Below, in pieces: positions 41,260 through 50,587 of a stretch of DNA of 64,000 nt (its first letter is position 1; every line of letters starts with the position of its first letter). A model generated the notes under the pieces. The model saw only the letters and a list, made by a program, of their open reading frames with translations, did no database searches and was not told where the DNA came from. The DNA is from Lewinellaceae bacterium (GTDB lineage Bacteria > Bacteroidota > Bacteroidia > Chitinophagales > Saprospiraceae), in NCBI GenBank assembly GCA_020636095.1, contig JACJYN010000004.1:558001-622000 (forward strand), given 5' to 3'. A program made the position numbers and the translations under genes.

Positions 41260-42147
41260 ATGACTACCTTCAAATATACGCCAAGACTGCCCTTTCGCCT
41301 GGTGCAGGCAGCAACCGTGTCTGTCTTTCTGGCCCGTGCATGGCAGCACCTGCATTGGGATGCCCCTTACCGGGCCCTTTTCTGGGATGAAGCCTGGATG
41401 AAGGGCCTGGTAGAACCTACCTTAGGCATTACCTGGCGGGCGTATGTAACCAGCCCTCAAACCGATGCATTTATTCAAACCCTGATCGTGGGAACGGGCT
41501 GGTTGTATCTGGTTTGCGCACTGGCCGCTTTGTTTGTCAACCGCCTGGGTAGGGTAGGGCGGGTGTTGCTCTGGGTGGGAGCGGCTAATTTATTTTTCCT
41601 GGCTGGCTTGTATTGCAAAGAGAAGTTCTTCTTTATCGGGCAGTTCTTCGAATATACCCTCCAATGGGGAACGCCGATCATGCTGGCTATTCTGGCTAAA
41701 GGCCCGGAGAAGCCCTGGGCCGCCCGCTTTGTCTTTTTTGTCAAAATAGCCATCGCCCTCACCTTTACCTGCCACGGTTTGTACGCCGTGGGCTTCTATC
41801 CCCGGCCCGGCAACTTCCTCGAGATGGTAATGAACATCCTGCCTGTCTATGAAACCGGTGCTATTCATTTCCTCAATACTGCGGGCATACTGGATTTTCT
41901 GCTTAGCCTGGCGCTTTTTCTACCCGGCCGCTGGCCGTTGGGCGCATTGGCCTATGCCACTTTCTGGGGCCTGGCTACCTCTCTTGCCCGCGTTTGGGCT
42001 TATTTCCACTGGGCTTATTGGGATAGCGCTCTGATGCAATGGCTGCACGAAACGGTGATGCGGTTTCCGCATTTTCTGGTGCCTTTGGCGTTGCTGATAT
42101 ATTTTAAAATGAACGCGGTTACAGCGCCAAAATCTCCGCCATCCTGA
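41260..42147 (+). CDS. Polytopic membrane protein of unknown function
   Basis: The 295-residue product has about seven hydrophobic segments (for example about 68-92, 100-116, 131-145, 157-178, 205-222, 228-245, 270-286). Conserved-looking polar residues sit within or near them: the N-terminal ARAWQHLHWDAPYRALFWDE, the TCHGLYAVGFYPRP segment and the ARVWAYFHWAYWDSAL segment, all rich in His and Trp, which could bind a cofactor or lipid. I do not recognise the family. Its last 29 bp overlap the convergent pfkA gene. Confidence 0.75.
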   Translation: MTTFKYTPRLPFRLVQAATVSVFLARAWQHLHWDAPYRALFWDEAWMKGLVEPTLGITWRAYVTSPQTDAFIQTLIVGTGWLYLVCALAALFVNRLGRVGRVLLWVGAANLFFLAGLYCKEKFFFIGQFFEYTLQWGTPIMLAILAKGPEKPWAARFVFFVKIAIALTFTCHGLYAVGFYPRPGNFLEMVMNILPVYETGAIHFLNTAGILDFLLSLALFLPGRWPLGALAYATFWGLATSLARVWAYFHWAYWDSALMQWLHETVMRFPHFLVPLALLIYFKMNAVTAPKSPPS

Positions 42148-43102
42148 TCAGCTCCTTATCCGGCTTTTTGGGCTTGACGATGGCTTCCTTCAAAGGCGTA
42201 AACTTAATCTTGTTGTTAACCAGCCCGGCCATGACGTTTTCCCTGCCCTCCAGCAAGCCTTCAACGGCGTGAAAGCCGAGCCGGCTGGCCAACACCCGGT
42301 CCATGGCGGTAGGAGAGCCGCCCCGCTGCAGGTGCCCGATGATCGCCACTTTGGTGTCGTAAAAATCGAATTGTTCCTTTACCATTCTGGCAATATCCTG
42401 GGCGCTACCGGTTTGATTGCCCTCCGCTACGATAATTACGCTGAACAATTTTTTGCGCCGGGCGCTTTTTTTCAACGCCTCGACCAGGGCTTCCACCGGC
42501 GTATCTACTTCTGGTATGATCACGCTGCCTGCCCCGCTGCCAATGCCGGTGTTGAGCGCGATATAGCCGGAATGGCGGCCCATAACTTCCACGAAGAAAA
42601 GGCGGTTGTGAGAATCGGCGGTATCCCGAATCTTATCTACGGCCTCGATAGCGGTGTTGATAGCGGTATCGAAGCCAATGGTATAGTCCGTGCCAAAGAG
42701 GTCATTATCGATGGTGCCCGGAATACCGATAAAAGGCATGTTAAATTCTTCAGCAAACAGGTCGGCCCCGGTGAAAGTTCCGTTACCGCCGATAGCAATA
42801 CAGGCATCTATATCGAACGCAAGCAACGATTCATAGGCAGCCTTGCGGCCTTCCTCCGTCCGGAACCGTTCGCTGCGGGCGGTCTTCAGGATGGTGCCTC
42901 CCCGGTGGATGATGTTACCCACATCTCCACGTTCCAGCCGCTCCAGGTCGCCATCGATCATACCTTCATAACCGCGGAAGACGCCGTAGACATGCAGGTC
43001 GTGAAATGAAGCATTTCTGACCACCGCCCGCAGGGCGGCGTTCATGCCCGGAGCGTCACCTCCAGAGGTGAAAACTGCGATGCGTTTGATCTCCTTACTC
43101 AT
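42119..43102 (-). CDS. pfkA: 6-phosphofructokinase
   Basis: A 327-residue glycolytic enzyme phosphorylating fructose 6-phosphate. It has the ATP-loop SGGDAPGMNAALRA, the catalytic PGTIDNDLFGTDYTIGFDTA (Asp as base), MGRHSGYIAL and LGHLQRGG-like IGHLQRGGSPTAMDR. The residue after the second glycine pair marks the donor: CIAIGGNGTFTGA keeps Gly as in ATP enzymes, but the usual Asp of GGDG is Asn here, a position that helps hold Mg. It overlaps the 3' end of the membrane-protein gene by 29 bp. Confidence 0.95.
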   Translation of the reverse strand: MSKEIKRIAVFTSGGDAPGMNAALRAVVRNASFHDLHVYGVFRGYEGMIDGDLERLERGDVGNIIHRGGTILKTARSERFRTEEGRKAAYESLLAFDIDACIAIGGNGTFTGADLFAEEFNMPFIGIPGTIDNDLFGTDYTIGFDTAINTAIEAVDKIRDTADSHNRLFFVEVMGRHSGYIALNTGIGSGAGSVIIPEVDTPVEALVEALKKSARRKKLFSVIIVAEGNQTGSAQDIARMVKEQFDFYDTKVAIIGHLQRGGSPTAMDRVLASRLGFHAVEGLLEGRENVMAGLVNNKIKFTPLKEAIVKPKKPDKELIRMAEILAL

Positions 43103-43147
43103 AGGTGGTTTCTGTTTTCCTTTCTTCCCTTCAGTCTGGAAGGATCA

Positions 43148-43987
43148 TTAGTTTTTAGTGTGGAACGACACCAGGTTATCTATAGGCTTTTGTATGAAAC
43201 GTCCTGGCGTCATGGCCCGCTCCTCCAGTACTGCGCGGATGACATCCTGGAAGTAGTAGGCTACAGAGCCGATGAAGTGGATCGGCAGAGATAGATGATT
43301 GTGGTATTTTCGCGCGTGGCGGTCAATAAATTCGGCAAACGAATTGTACAACAATCGCTGAATAAAGGGATGTTCGATATTATGGCTCATAAATTTAGTG
43401 AACGAAGCCAGGTATACATTGGGCGTTCCCTTTCCATATATCTTGTCCAGCATTGCCTGTTTCCCGCCGGGATATGCCTTGTCCAGTTCATTAGTGAGGG
43501 CCTGCGGCAATTCTCGGTAGAAATAGGCCCGGATCAGGCTTTTTCCCAGATGGGTGCCGCTACCTTCGTCTCCCAGTAAATACCCCAGGTTGGTGACATT
43601 GTCCGTAACATTGGTTCCGTCGTAGAGGCAGGAGTTGGAACCCGTTCCGAGGATGCAGGAAATTCCGGGGTCCCGGAGACAGGTAGCCCGGGCGGCGCCC
43701 AGTAAATCGTGTTCAACTTCGATATCCGCATTGTAGAATATCCGGGTCAAAGCGTTGCTAACCACGCTCTTTAGCTTGGCGTCCCAACAGCCGGCCCCGT
43801 AGTAGTAGACCTGAGTGGCCTCCTCGGGTTTCACGCCATCATCAAAAACTTCCTGTAGCTCCTGATAGATTTTGTTCTCAGTATGGAATACCGGGTTGAA
43901 CCCCATCGTGCTGATGGACTGCATCCCGTTGCTATTTACCATTTTCCAGTCGGCCTTGGTGGACCCACTATCGACGACTACAACCAT
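43148..43987 (-). CDS. BadF/BcrA-type ATPase, N-acetylglucosamine-kinase-like
   Basis: A 279-residue ASKHA-fold protein with VVVVDSGSTKADWKMV (phosphate-1), GAGCWDAK, DLLGAARATC, and CILGTGSNSCLYDG (phosphate-2), then NLGYLLGDEGSGTHLGKSLI. This order is typical of the single-subunit N-acetylglucosamine kinase-like members of the BadF family in Bacteroidota. A role in amino-sugar salvage is inferred from family. It ends 45 bp before the pfkA start on the same strand, so the pair may be cotranscribed. Confidence 0.88.
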   Translation of the reverse strand: MVVVVDSGSTKADWKMVNSNGMQSISTMGFNPVFHTENKIYQELQEVFDDGVKPEEATQVYYYGAGCWDAKLKSVVSNALTRIFYNADIEVEHDLLGAARATCLRDPGISCILGTGSNSCLYDGTNVTDNVTNLGYLLGDEGSGTHLGKSLIRAYFYRELPQALTNELDKAYPGGKQAMLDKIYGKGTPNVYLASFTKFMSHNIEHPFIQRLLYNSFAEFIDRHARKYHNHLSLPIHFIGSVAYYFQDVIRAVLEERAMTPGRFIQKPIDNLVSFHTKN

Positions 43988-44093
43988 GTTTCTACAGCTA
44001 ATAAATTGACAATCAAAGGTAGTGTAAAATTTACACTAACTCAAAGAGATTCTTAAAAATGTACCGATTCTTCACTTTCCAGCGCATGAATTT

Positions 44094-44139
44094 GCAGAAA
44101 GCGGCGCTTCCCATTCGTTAGGGAAGCGCCGCTTTCTGC
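44094..44139. terminator. Long perfect hairpin after the aminotransferase gene
   Basis: GCAGAAAGCGGCGCTTCCC pairs perfectly over 19 bp with 44121-44139 around an 8-base loop. Flanking CCGATTC (44064) and GAATCGG (44142) are also complementary. There is no T tract, so it may be a transcription barrier or a small repeat rather than a standard terminator. Confidence 0.55.
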
Positions 44140-44160
44140 TGAATCGGATGGCTCCGGCCC

Positions 44161-45381
44161 TTACTTTAGCTTGCTTACGGCTTCGGCAATACGCCGGATG
44201 GCCTCCCTTAGCTGTTTTTCTGAGGCGGCGTAAGAGATGCGGAAACAATTATCGGCGCCAAAGGCTGAGCCGGCGACCACTGCAACGTGTGCGCTGTGGA
44301 GGATATATTCACAGAAATCATCGGCATTATTGATGGCCCTATTGTCGGAGTGCTTTCCAAAATAACTGCTGATGTCCGGGAAAATATAAAATGCGCCCTG
44401 CGGCCGGTTAACCTTCATGCCCGGCACCTCGTTTAGCAGCCCGATCACCATATCCCTGCGTTGGCGGAAAGCATCTCTCATTGCGTGGGTGGGCGTCATA
44501 TCTGAAAGCAGCGCGTGAGCAGCTGCTTTCTGTCCAAATGAAGTAGCGCCGGAGGTGAACTGCCCCTGTACTTTAGAGCAGGCGTCAGCAATCCAGGCCG
44601 GTGCGCCGAGGTACCCGAGGCGCCAGCCGGTCATGGCAAAACCCTTGGAAAACCCATTCACGGTGATGGTCCTGTCTTTTACTTCCTCAAACCCTCCGAT
44701 GCTGGCGTGCTGGCCGGTGAAGTTGATGTATTCATAAATCTCGTCAGAAATGATATAGATACCTTCATGGGCGGCGATAACCTGTGCAATGGCTTTGAGT
44801 TCTTCGTGCAGGTAAACCGAGCCAGTTGGGTTGCAGGGGGAAGAGAAAAGCAGTATTCTGGTCCGGCTCGTGATGGCGGCGGCTACTTCAGCAGCCGTAG
44901 CCTTATAGTCTTGCTCGATGTCGGCGCTAACCAGCACAGGGATACCACCGGCCAGCTTGACGATCTCCGAGTAGGAAACCCAATAAGGCGCCAGGATGAT
45001 CACTTCATCGCCTTCGTCGAGGAGGGAAAGGCAAATATTGGCAATAGACTGTTTGGCTCCGTTGGAAACTACAATCTGGTTGATGCCGAAGTCGAGCCCA
45101 TTATCCCGTTTGAATTTGGTTTGTATCGCTTGCCGCAGTTCTACCAGGCCCGGCACTGGAGTGTATTTGGTGTATCCATCATCCAATGCTTTTTTAGCAG
45201 CCTCCTTGATGTGGGCTGGGGTATCGAAATCAGGTTCGCCCAGGCTGAGGCTGATCACATCGTGGCCCTGGGCTGCCAGGTCACGCGCCATTTGCGACAT
45301 TTTAATGGTGGCAGACTCTTCCATTTGCTGAATCCGCTGAGAGAGATGTTGAATACTTGCCGTAGACATCTTCACATTCAA
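44161..45381 (-). CDS. PLP-dependent aminotransferase, class I (aspartate type)
   Basis: A 406-residue fold-type I aminotransferase with SLGEPDFDTPAHIKEAA, YTPVPGLVELRQAI, VSNGAKQSIANICLSLLD, SPCNPTGSVY, ISDEIYEYI and the PLP lysine in FSKGFAMTGWRLGYL; the substrate-binding Arg lies in NCFRISYAAS. It is closest to the AspC/AAT subgroup Ib, which transfers amino groups between aspartate and 2-oxoglutarate. An ATG at 45369 is an alternative start. It is monocistronic, with a TACTTTTG -7 box at 45417-45410. Confidence 0.94.
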   Translation of the reverse strand: MNVKMSTASIQHLSQRIQQMEESATIKMSQMARDLAAQGHDVISLSLGEPDFDTPAHIKEAAKKALDDGYTKYTPVPGLVELRQAIQTKFKRDNGLDFGINQIVVSNGAKQSIANICLSLLDEGDEVIILAPYWVSYSEIVKLAGGIPVLVSADIEQDYKATAAEVAAAITSRTRILLFSSPCNPTGSVYLHEELKAIAQVIAAHEGIYIISDEIYEYINFTGQHASIGGFEEVKDRTITVNGFSKGFAMTGWRLGYLGAPAWIADACSKVQGQFTSGATSFGQKAAAHALLSDMTPTHAMRDAFRQRRDMVIGLLNEVPGMKVNRPQGAFYIFPDISSYFGKHSDNRAINNADDFCEYILHSAHVAVVAGSAFGADNCFRISYAASEKQLREAIRRIAEAVSKLK

Positions 45382-45409
45382 TTTGGTGATACAAGATTTT
45401 TTCTGGCTG

Positions 45410-45417
45410 CAAAAGTA
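45410..45417 (-). promoter_or_regulatory. -7 box for the aminotransferase gene
   Basis: TACTTTTG on the minus strand matches TAnnTTTG, about 29 bp before the ATG at 45381. Confidence 0.45.
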
Positions 45418-45572
45418 GGTTTTTTAATAACCACATGCACTTTTTTTTGAATGATCCTTCATAAATAGGGCCTTCGTTTTCAAATTATGTAACAATAGTG
45501 ATTAAACAGTGGAAGATAGCAAGCCGCCTAACTAATTAGTTGCCAAAATTTTCTATATTCGACGCCGGAAAA

Positions 45573-45771
45573 CTAGTGCGCCGGGAACGAAGTTGTTGGT
45601 CAATAATTTGAGGCTGTTTTACGGCCGGCTCGTCGCCAAAGGCTATGGCCGGCGGAGACAGGCAAGGCGCGACGACCGACCATAGCCTAAGCTACGGAAG
45701 GAAGGAGCAACGCAGCATGGCCGTAAAAGAGCCCAAAGAATTGGTTAAGAATTTCGTTCCCGGCGCACTAG
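45573..45771. repeat. Family G palindromic element
   Basis: This about 190-bp imperfect palindrome is bounded by CTAG at 45573-45576 and 45768-45771, either a 4-bp target duplication or part of the ends. The arms begin TGCGCCGGGAACGAA (15 bp perfect) and continue with gapped similarity to TTTTACGGCC. A GGCTATGG/CCATAGCC pair lies inside. A degraded half copy is present near 55210. It has no coding capacity that looks real. Confidence 0.7.
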
Positions 45772-45918
45772 CAGTCTTTCAGTGTTTAGATGACTGGATC
45801 ATATTGGCAGTCAATAAATTGAAAGAAGCCTTCATCCTGGGACAAAAACAGACAACGGCCAGAGTGGCCAAAATCAGACTGGTAGCTGCCAAAAGTTTTT
45901 TTCACAGAATAGCGATTC

Positions 45919-48111
45919 ATGAGCAAAAGAAAAAAGGCGCCCGTTGGTAAGAAAGGGCCGGCAAAGATCAGGGCGGAGCAGCCTCCCGTAGCCGAGGTTT
46001 ACAGCCCTGAACAGACGGCGCTCCATAAAAAGATTTTCAAATTTTCAACACTGGCTATCCTGCTAATAACCGTCCTGCTTTCCTTATTCAGTGGCATTAA
46101 CGGGGATGATGAGTTTCAGAATGACTACTCGGAAAAGCTGACTGATTATTACCTTTCCCTGGGCGCCGACACCTCTGCTCTATATATCGAAAAAGGTAAT
46201 ATGCATTTTTACGGTGGTTTTTTTGACCTTACCACCGGATTGATCAACCGGGCATTGGGTTTCGATGAGTTCGATATGGCCTATCACCACGTGCGGCATA
46301 TCTTCAATGCCATCATCGGGGTATTGGCTATGCTCTTCGTAGGGTTGCTGGCCCGGGAAATTGCCGGCTGGCGGGCCGGCATTCTGGCGCTTTGGTTTAT
46401 TTTTCTTTCACCTCGCTTCCTCGGGCATTCTCTGATGAACCCCAAAGACATTCCCTTTGCCGCCGGTTTTGCCATTGCTCTTTATTATATGGTGGTTTTG
46501 TTTAAAAGCATGCCCCGGCCCAGTTGGAAGACGGCGCTGGGGGTAGCCCTGGGGATAGCCATGGCGTTGGCGACCCGCGCCGGCGGGCTATTGCTGTTTG
46601 GGTACCTCGGCCTTTTTGCCGGCCTGGATTTTTTGTTGAAGTACGGTTTGAAGGGGCTGGCTCAGGAAAGAAAGGCCTTGCTGACGTACCTCACCTACGG
46701 CCTTGGCATCGCGGTAACCGGTTATGTGCTGGCGATATTGACCTGGCCGGCAGCCCTGGCTGACCCGATCGGCCATCCGCTGGCCGCGTTGACGGAGTTT
46801 TCCAAGCTGGGAATTAAAATCCGCGTTTTGTTCGCCGGAGAGAACCTGCTTTCTGATGATACGGCCTGGTATTATCCAGTGCTCTGGATCGTCAAGACGG
46901 CGCCCTTGTTTACTTTGCTCGGTTTTTTGGGTAGTATTTTTATTTTGCCTGCCATTCTGAAGCGGTACAATACGGCCGCCATCCTCCTGGTTTATTTTGC
47001 CACGCTCTTTCCGGTGGCCTATATCATCTATAAAAATTCCATCCTTCATGATGGCTGGAGGCACCTTATGTTTATCTATCCGAGCATGGTGGTGATAGCG
47101 GCTATTTTCTGGGTAACTCTGGAGCGCTTTTTCAAGAGCCGGAAGACAATCCAGTATGTGATCTATGGAGTTCTCGGGTTGTTGGCTGTAGATGCGGTGC
47201 TCTTCATTGTCCGCAACCCGCAGTATCCTTATGTATATTTCAATCCAATAGGAGGCGGCATTAAAGGCGCCTACGGAAATTACGAAACGGATTACTGGGG
47301 CGTGTCGGTGCGGCAGGCCATTGACTGGATGGAGGCAGAAGGCATCCTCAGCCCGGAAATGCAGGATACGGTGACCCTGGGCACCACTTTTTTCTACAAT
47401 ACCAGCCGCCTCACCCGCAAGCGGTTCAATGGGAAGGTAAAGGTCAAATATGTCCGCTTTAATACCCGGTACAGCGAAGCCTGGGATTACGGGATATTCC
47501 CCTCCCGTTATATTCGCGGAGCGCACCTGCGGTCGGGTAATTGGCCCAACAGCAAGGCCATCCACGAGGTAACCGCCAATGGGGTTCCCTTACTGGCTAT
47601 CGAAAAAGACGAAAACAAGTATGCCTATCTGGGGCAACGCGCCATGGCTGCCGGCAATCTTACGGAAGCAGTGGCCCAATTGCAAAAAGAAGTACAGGAA
47701 CATCCGGATAACGAAGTAGCCTGGACGTCGCTTTCCAGCGCCTATATCAGCACCGGCCAGTATCAGCAAGCCCTGGCGGCAGCGCAGAAAGCGTTAGCCG
47801 TAGCGCCGGATGTGGAGAGCGCATTGCTCTACGAAGGGTTGGCCTATCTGAACCTGGGCCAGCAACAGGGGGCGCTGAGTTCCTTTGAGCGGCTCACCCG
47901 GGTAAATGAGGAGTATTATGCCGCTTATTACTATATGGGGCTGGCCTACGAAGCGAGTAAAAACTACCGGGCGGCTTTTGATAATGCCCAGAAAGCCATT
48001 GAGGCGAATCCGGGGTTTAAGCAGGCTTATCAGTTGGCGGCTCGCGCCCTTCAGGCTCTGGGCGATAACCAGAACGCTGCTCGTTACCTGGAAGCCGCAC
48101 AAAAGCTTTAA
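45919..48111 (+). CDS. GT39-like membrane glycosyltransferase with C-terminal TPRs
   Basis: The 730-residue product has a basic cytosolic N-terminus (MSKRKKAPVGKKGPAK), a first helix at about 46-62, and the GT-C acidic motif in the following loop (NGDDEFQNDY), as in ArnT/PMT-type enzymes that use polyprenyl-phosphate sugars. About ten further helices run to residue 435; a periplasmic domain follows. Residues about 570-730 hold TPR repeats (AYLGQRAMAAGNLTEAVAQL, AWTSLSSAYISTGQYQQAL, YYYMGLAYEASKNYRAAF). The acceptor is unknown. The methyltransferase gene follows by 32 bp. Confidence 0.8.
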   Translation: MSKRKKAPVGKKGPAKIRAEQPPVAEVYSPEQTALHKKIFKFSTLAILLITVLLSLFSGINGDDEFQNDYSEKLTDYYLSLGADTSALYIEKGNMHFYGGFFDLTTGLINRALGFDEFDMAYHHVRHIFNAIIGVLAMLFVGLLAREIAGWRAGILALWFIFLSPRFLGHSLMNPKDIPFAAGFAIALYYMVVLFKSMPRPSWKTALGVALGIAMALATRAGGLLLFGYLGLFAGLDFLLKYGLKGLAQERKALLTYLTYGLGIAVTGYVLAILTWPAALADPIGHPLAALTEFSKLGIKIRVLFAGENLLSDDTAWYYPVLWIVKTAPLFTLLGFLGSIFILPAILKRYNTAAILLVYFATLFPVAYIIYKNSILHDGWRHLMFIYPSMVVIAAIFWVTLERFFKSRKTIQYVIYGVLGLLAVDAVLFIVRNPQYPYVYFNPIGGGIKGAYGNYETDYWGVSVRQAIDWMEAEGILSPEMQDTVTLGTTFFYNTSRLTRKRFNGKVKVKYVRFNTRYSEAWDYGIFPSRYIRGAHLRSGNWPNSKAIHEVTANGVPLLAIEKDENKYAYLGQRAMAAGNLTEAVAQLQKEVQEHPDNEVAWTSLSSAYISTGQYQQALAAAQKALAVAPDVESALLYEGLAYLNLGQQQGALSSFERLTRVNEEYYAAYYYMGLAYEASKNYRAAFDNAQKAIEANPGFKQAYQLAARALQALGDNQNAARYLEAAQKL

Positions 48112-48143
48112 GTTTGTGGCCGTAAAGCCAAGAAGAGAGATCA

Positions 48144-48947
48144 ATGAACTATAAATTACTTTTTCCTACTTATCGCAACCGCTATCTGTTTATCCGGCGA
48201 AACCTCGAACGCATCGCCGCAGAGCGCCCTTTCAACTATGCATTGAACCTGGGCGCCGGAGAGGGCGACTATGATGGTATGATTGCCCGGCACTGCAACC
48301 GGCTAATGTCCTGTGATATTAATGAACAGGACATCCATTACGCCCGGGCGCTGAATGCGGCGGTGCCCAACCTGGAATATCAGGTGGAAGACGCCCTCAA
48401 TCTGAGTTTTGCCGACAATACCTTCGACCTGGTCATCTCCGTAGAAGTGATCGAGCATGTTGGCCGGCCCGAGCGAATGATCGAAGAGATACAGCGGGTA
48501 CTCAAACCGGATGGATTCGCACTGATCACCTTTCCGTCACTGGATTTCCCCTTCACCTACGACCCCCTCAACCGGCTGCTTAGCTTCTTTACCGATAAAA
48601 AAATCTCACAGGGCGCCTATGCTTTTGGGCATGAATACCTTGTTTCAAAAACAGATTTTCGCACCTGGTCGGAAAAAAACCATCTGGCAGTTGTTCAGGA
48701 ACAAAACTTAAGCGGTTATCTGGTGGGGCTGTTGGAAATGTACTGGACGGGTATTATTCAGTATATTTTTAAGGCCAATGCCACTAACCTGCCGGATGAT
48801 AAAAAGAAAAAAATAGCCCTCCGCCCTTCGGTCAAGGAGCCATTTTTCGCAAGGTTGACAGATCTTATTATTAACCTGGACAAGGCCTTATTCCGCAATG
48901 CGCGCAATTCGGTTGGTATGGGTTATATCATTCAGAAAAAAGGTTAA
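48144..48947 (+). CDS. SAM-dependent class I methyltransferase
   Basis: A 267-residue protein with a Rossmann methyltransferase core: motif I NLGAGEGDYDGMIARH (about 34-49), the acidic SCDINEQDI, and LVISVEVIEHVGRPERMIEEIQRVLKPDGFALITFP, matching Methyltransf_11-like enzymes. The C-terminal part has a short hydrophobic stretch (LLEMYWTGIIQYIF) that may touch the membrane. Its position between a membrane glycosyltransferase and an acyl-CoA carboxylase gene, with very short gaps, suggests sugar or lipid modification, but the substrate is unknown. Confidence 0.85.
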   Translation: MNYKLLFPTYRNRYLFIRRNLERIAAERPFNYALNLGAGEGDYDGMIARHCNRLMSCDINEQDIHYARALNAAVPNLEYQVEDALNLSFADNTFDLVISVEVIEHVGRPERMIEEIQRVLKPDGFALITFPSLDFPFTYDPLNRLLSFFTDKKISQGAYAFGHEYLVSKTDFRTWSEKNHLAVVQEQNLSGYLVGLLEMYWTGIIQYIFKANATNLPDDKKKKIALRPSVKEPFFARLTDLIINLDKALFRNARNSVGMGYIIQKKG

Positions 48948-48958
48948 ACCAGTTTTTT

Positions 48959-50500
48959 ATGAAAGAGAAACTGCAACAACTCCAGGATAAAATAGCCGCC
49001 GCCATGATGGGCGGAGGCGCCAACAGGATCGAGAAGCAGCACGCTAAGGGAAAGCTCACTGCCCGTGAACGGGTCCACTTCCTGCTCGACAACGGTTCGT
49101 TTGAGGAGATCGGTATGCTGGTCACCCACCGGAGTAGTGATTTCGGAATGGAGAAGCAACGCATTCCCGGGGATGGCGTGGTGACCGGTTACGGAACCAT
49201 CGACGGCCGCCTGGTATATGTCTTTGCCCAGGATTTCACAGTCTTCGGCGGTTCCCTTTCGGAAACCCATGCCGAAAAGATTTGTAAGGTAATGGACCTG
49301 GCCATGCAGAACGGCGCTCCTCTCATTGGCTTAAACGATTCGGGGGGCGCCCGTATTCAGGAAGGAGTCAACTCTTTAGGCGGATACGCCGATATCTTCT
49401 ATCGCAATGTAATGGCTTCGGGGGTGATCCCCCAGATTTCAGCCATCATGGGCCCCTGCGCCGGAGGAGCTGTCTATTCGCCTGCCATGACGGACTTTAC
49501 CATCATGGTGGAGCACACTTCTTATATGTTCGTCACCGGCCCCAATGTGGTGAAAACGGTGACCAATGAGGAAGTGACGGCCGAAGAGTTGGGAGGGGCA
49601 AGCGCGCATTCCACCAAATCGGGGGTGACCCACCTCACTGCCGGTAACGATATCGACTGCCTGGCTAAGATACGGCGCTTACTAAGCTATATGCCTCAGA
49701 GTTGTGAGGACAAGCCCGCCCACTTGCCATTTGAATTGAAGGATGAAGTACGCCTTCAGTTGCGCGATATTGTGCCGGAGAATGCCAACCAACCCTACGA
49801 TATGAGGGATGTCGTAGAAGGGATCGTCGATGAAGCATCCTTTATGGAAGTCCACGAAAACTATGCGGAGAACATGATCGTAGGCTTCGCTCGCCTGGGA
49901 GGGCGCAGTATTGGCATCGTAGGCAATCAACCCATCAGCCTGGCAGGCGTGCTCGATGTAGACAGCTCGAAAAAAGGCGCTCGTTTTGTCCGCTTTTGCG
50001 ATTGCTTCAATATTCCTTTACTGGTCCTGGTGGATGTGCCGGGCTTCCTCCCTGGCACCGACCAGGAATGGAACGGCATCATTGTCAATGGCGCCAAACT
50101 CTTATACGCCTTTAGCGAAGCCACTGTTCCTCGTGTGACCCTCATTACCCGCAAAGCCTACGGCGGAGCGTATGATGTGATGAATTCCAAACACATCGGC
50201 GCCGATATGAACTTTGCCTGGCCTTCGGCCGAGATTGCCGTGATGGGCGCCAAAGGCGCATCCGAAATTATCTTTCGCCGGGAAATAATGGAGGCAGATG
50301 ACCAACAGGCCATGCTGGAGGAAAAAGAAAAGGAGTATCAGGAAAAGTTTGCCAACCCTTATCGCGCCACCGGCCGCGGTTTCATCGATGAGGTAGTGGA
50401 CCCCAAGGATACCCGGCGCAAATTGATCAAAGCCTTTGCTATGCTGGAAAATAAGACAGCTAAATTACCCCGGAAAAAACATGGTAATATTCCGTTGTAA
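48959..50500 (+). CDS. Acyl-CoA carboxylase beta (carboxyltransferase) subunit
   Basis: A 513-residue biotin-dependent carboxyltransferase of the propionyl-CoA/methylmalonyl-CoA decarboxylase type. N- and C-terminal crotonase-like halves carry the oxyanion glycines: LNDSGGARIQEGVNSLGGY and GPCAGGAVYSPAMTD in the first, VDVPGFLPGTDQEWNGII and RKAYGGAYDVMNSKHIGADMNFAWPSAEIAVMG in the second. It would transfer carboxyl from biotin to acyl-CoA, probably propionyl-CoA. The alpha subunit is not in the window. It follows the methyltransferase gene by 11 bp. Confidence 0.94.
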   Translation: MKEKLQQLQDKIAAAMMGGGANRIEKQHAKGKLTARERVHFLLDNGSFEEIGMLVTHRSSDFGMEKQRIPGDGVVTGYGTIDGRLVYVFAQDFTVFGGSLSETHAEKICKVMDLAMQNGAPLIGLNDSGGARIQEGVNSLGGYADIFYRNVMASGVIPQISAIMGPCAGGAVYSPAMTDFTIMVEHTSYMFVTGPNVVKTVTNEEVTAEELGGASAHSTKSGVTHLTAGNDIDCLAKIRRLLSYMPQSCEDKPAHLPFELKDEVRLQLRDIVPENANQPYDMRDVVEGIVDEASFMEVHENYAENMIVGFARLGGRSIGIVGNQPISLAGVLDVDSSKKGARFVRFCDCFNIPLLVLVDVPGFLPGTDQEWNGIIVNGAKLLYAFSEATVPRVTLITRKAYGGAYDVMNSKHIGADMNFAWPSAEIAVMGAKGASEIIFRREIMEADDQQAMLEEKEKEYQEKFANPYRATGRGFIDEVVDPKDTRRKLIKAFAMLENKTAKLPRKKHGNIPL

Positions 50501-50587
50501 CATTTTAGCGTGTATTAGGGTATCAGTGGGGTATCAGTGTTAAACCCTCAAACACCAAGGCCCCACCAGGCCCCAAAAATAATATTT

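Larger units (their letters stand above)
45382..45918. other. Gene-free interval with family G element
   Basis: It lies between the divergent aminotransferase and glycosyltransferase genes. The family G element covers 45573-45771; the remaining 147 bp before the glycosyltransferase shows no ORF, promoter consensus or repeat I can support. Confidence 0.5.

Noticed and set aside
45645..45950. Plus-strand frame across the family G element
   Set aside because: It is formed by the palindrome and runs into the glycosyltransferase start; composition is not protein-like.
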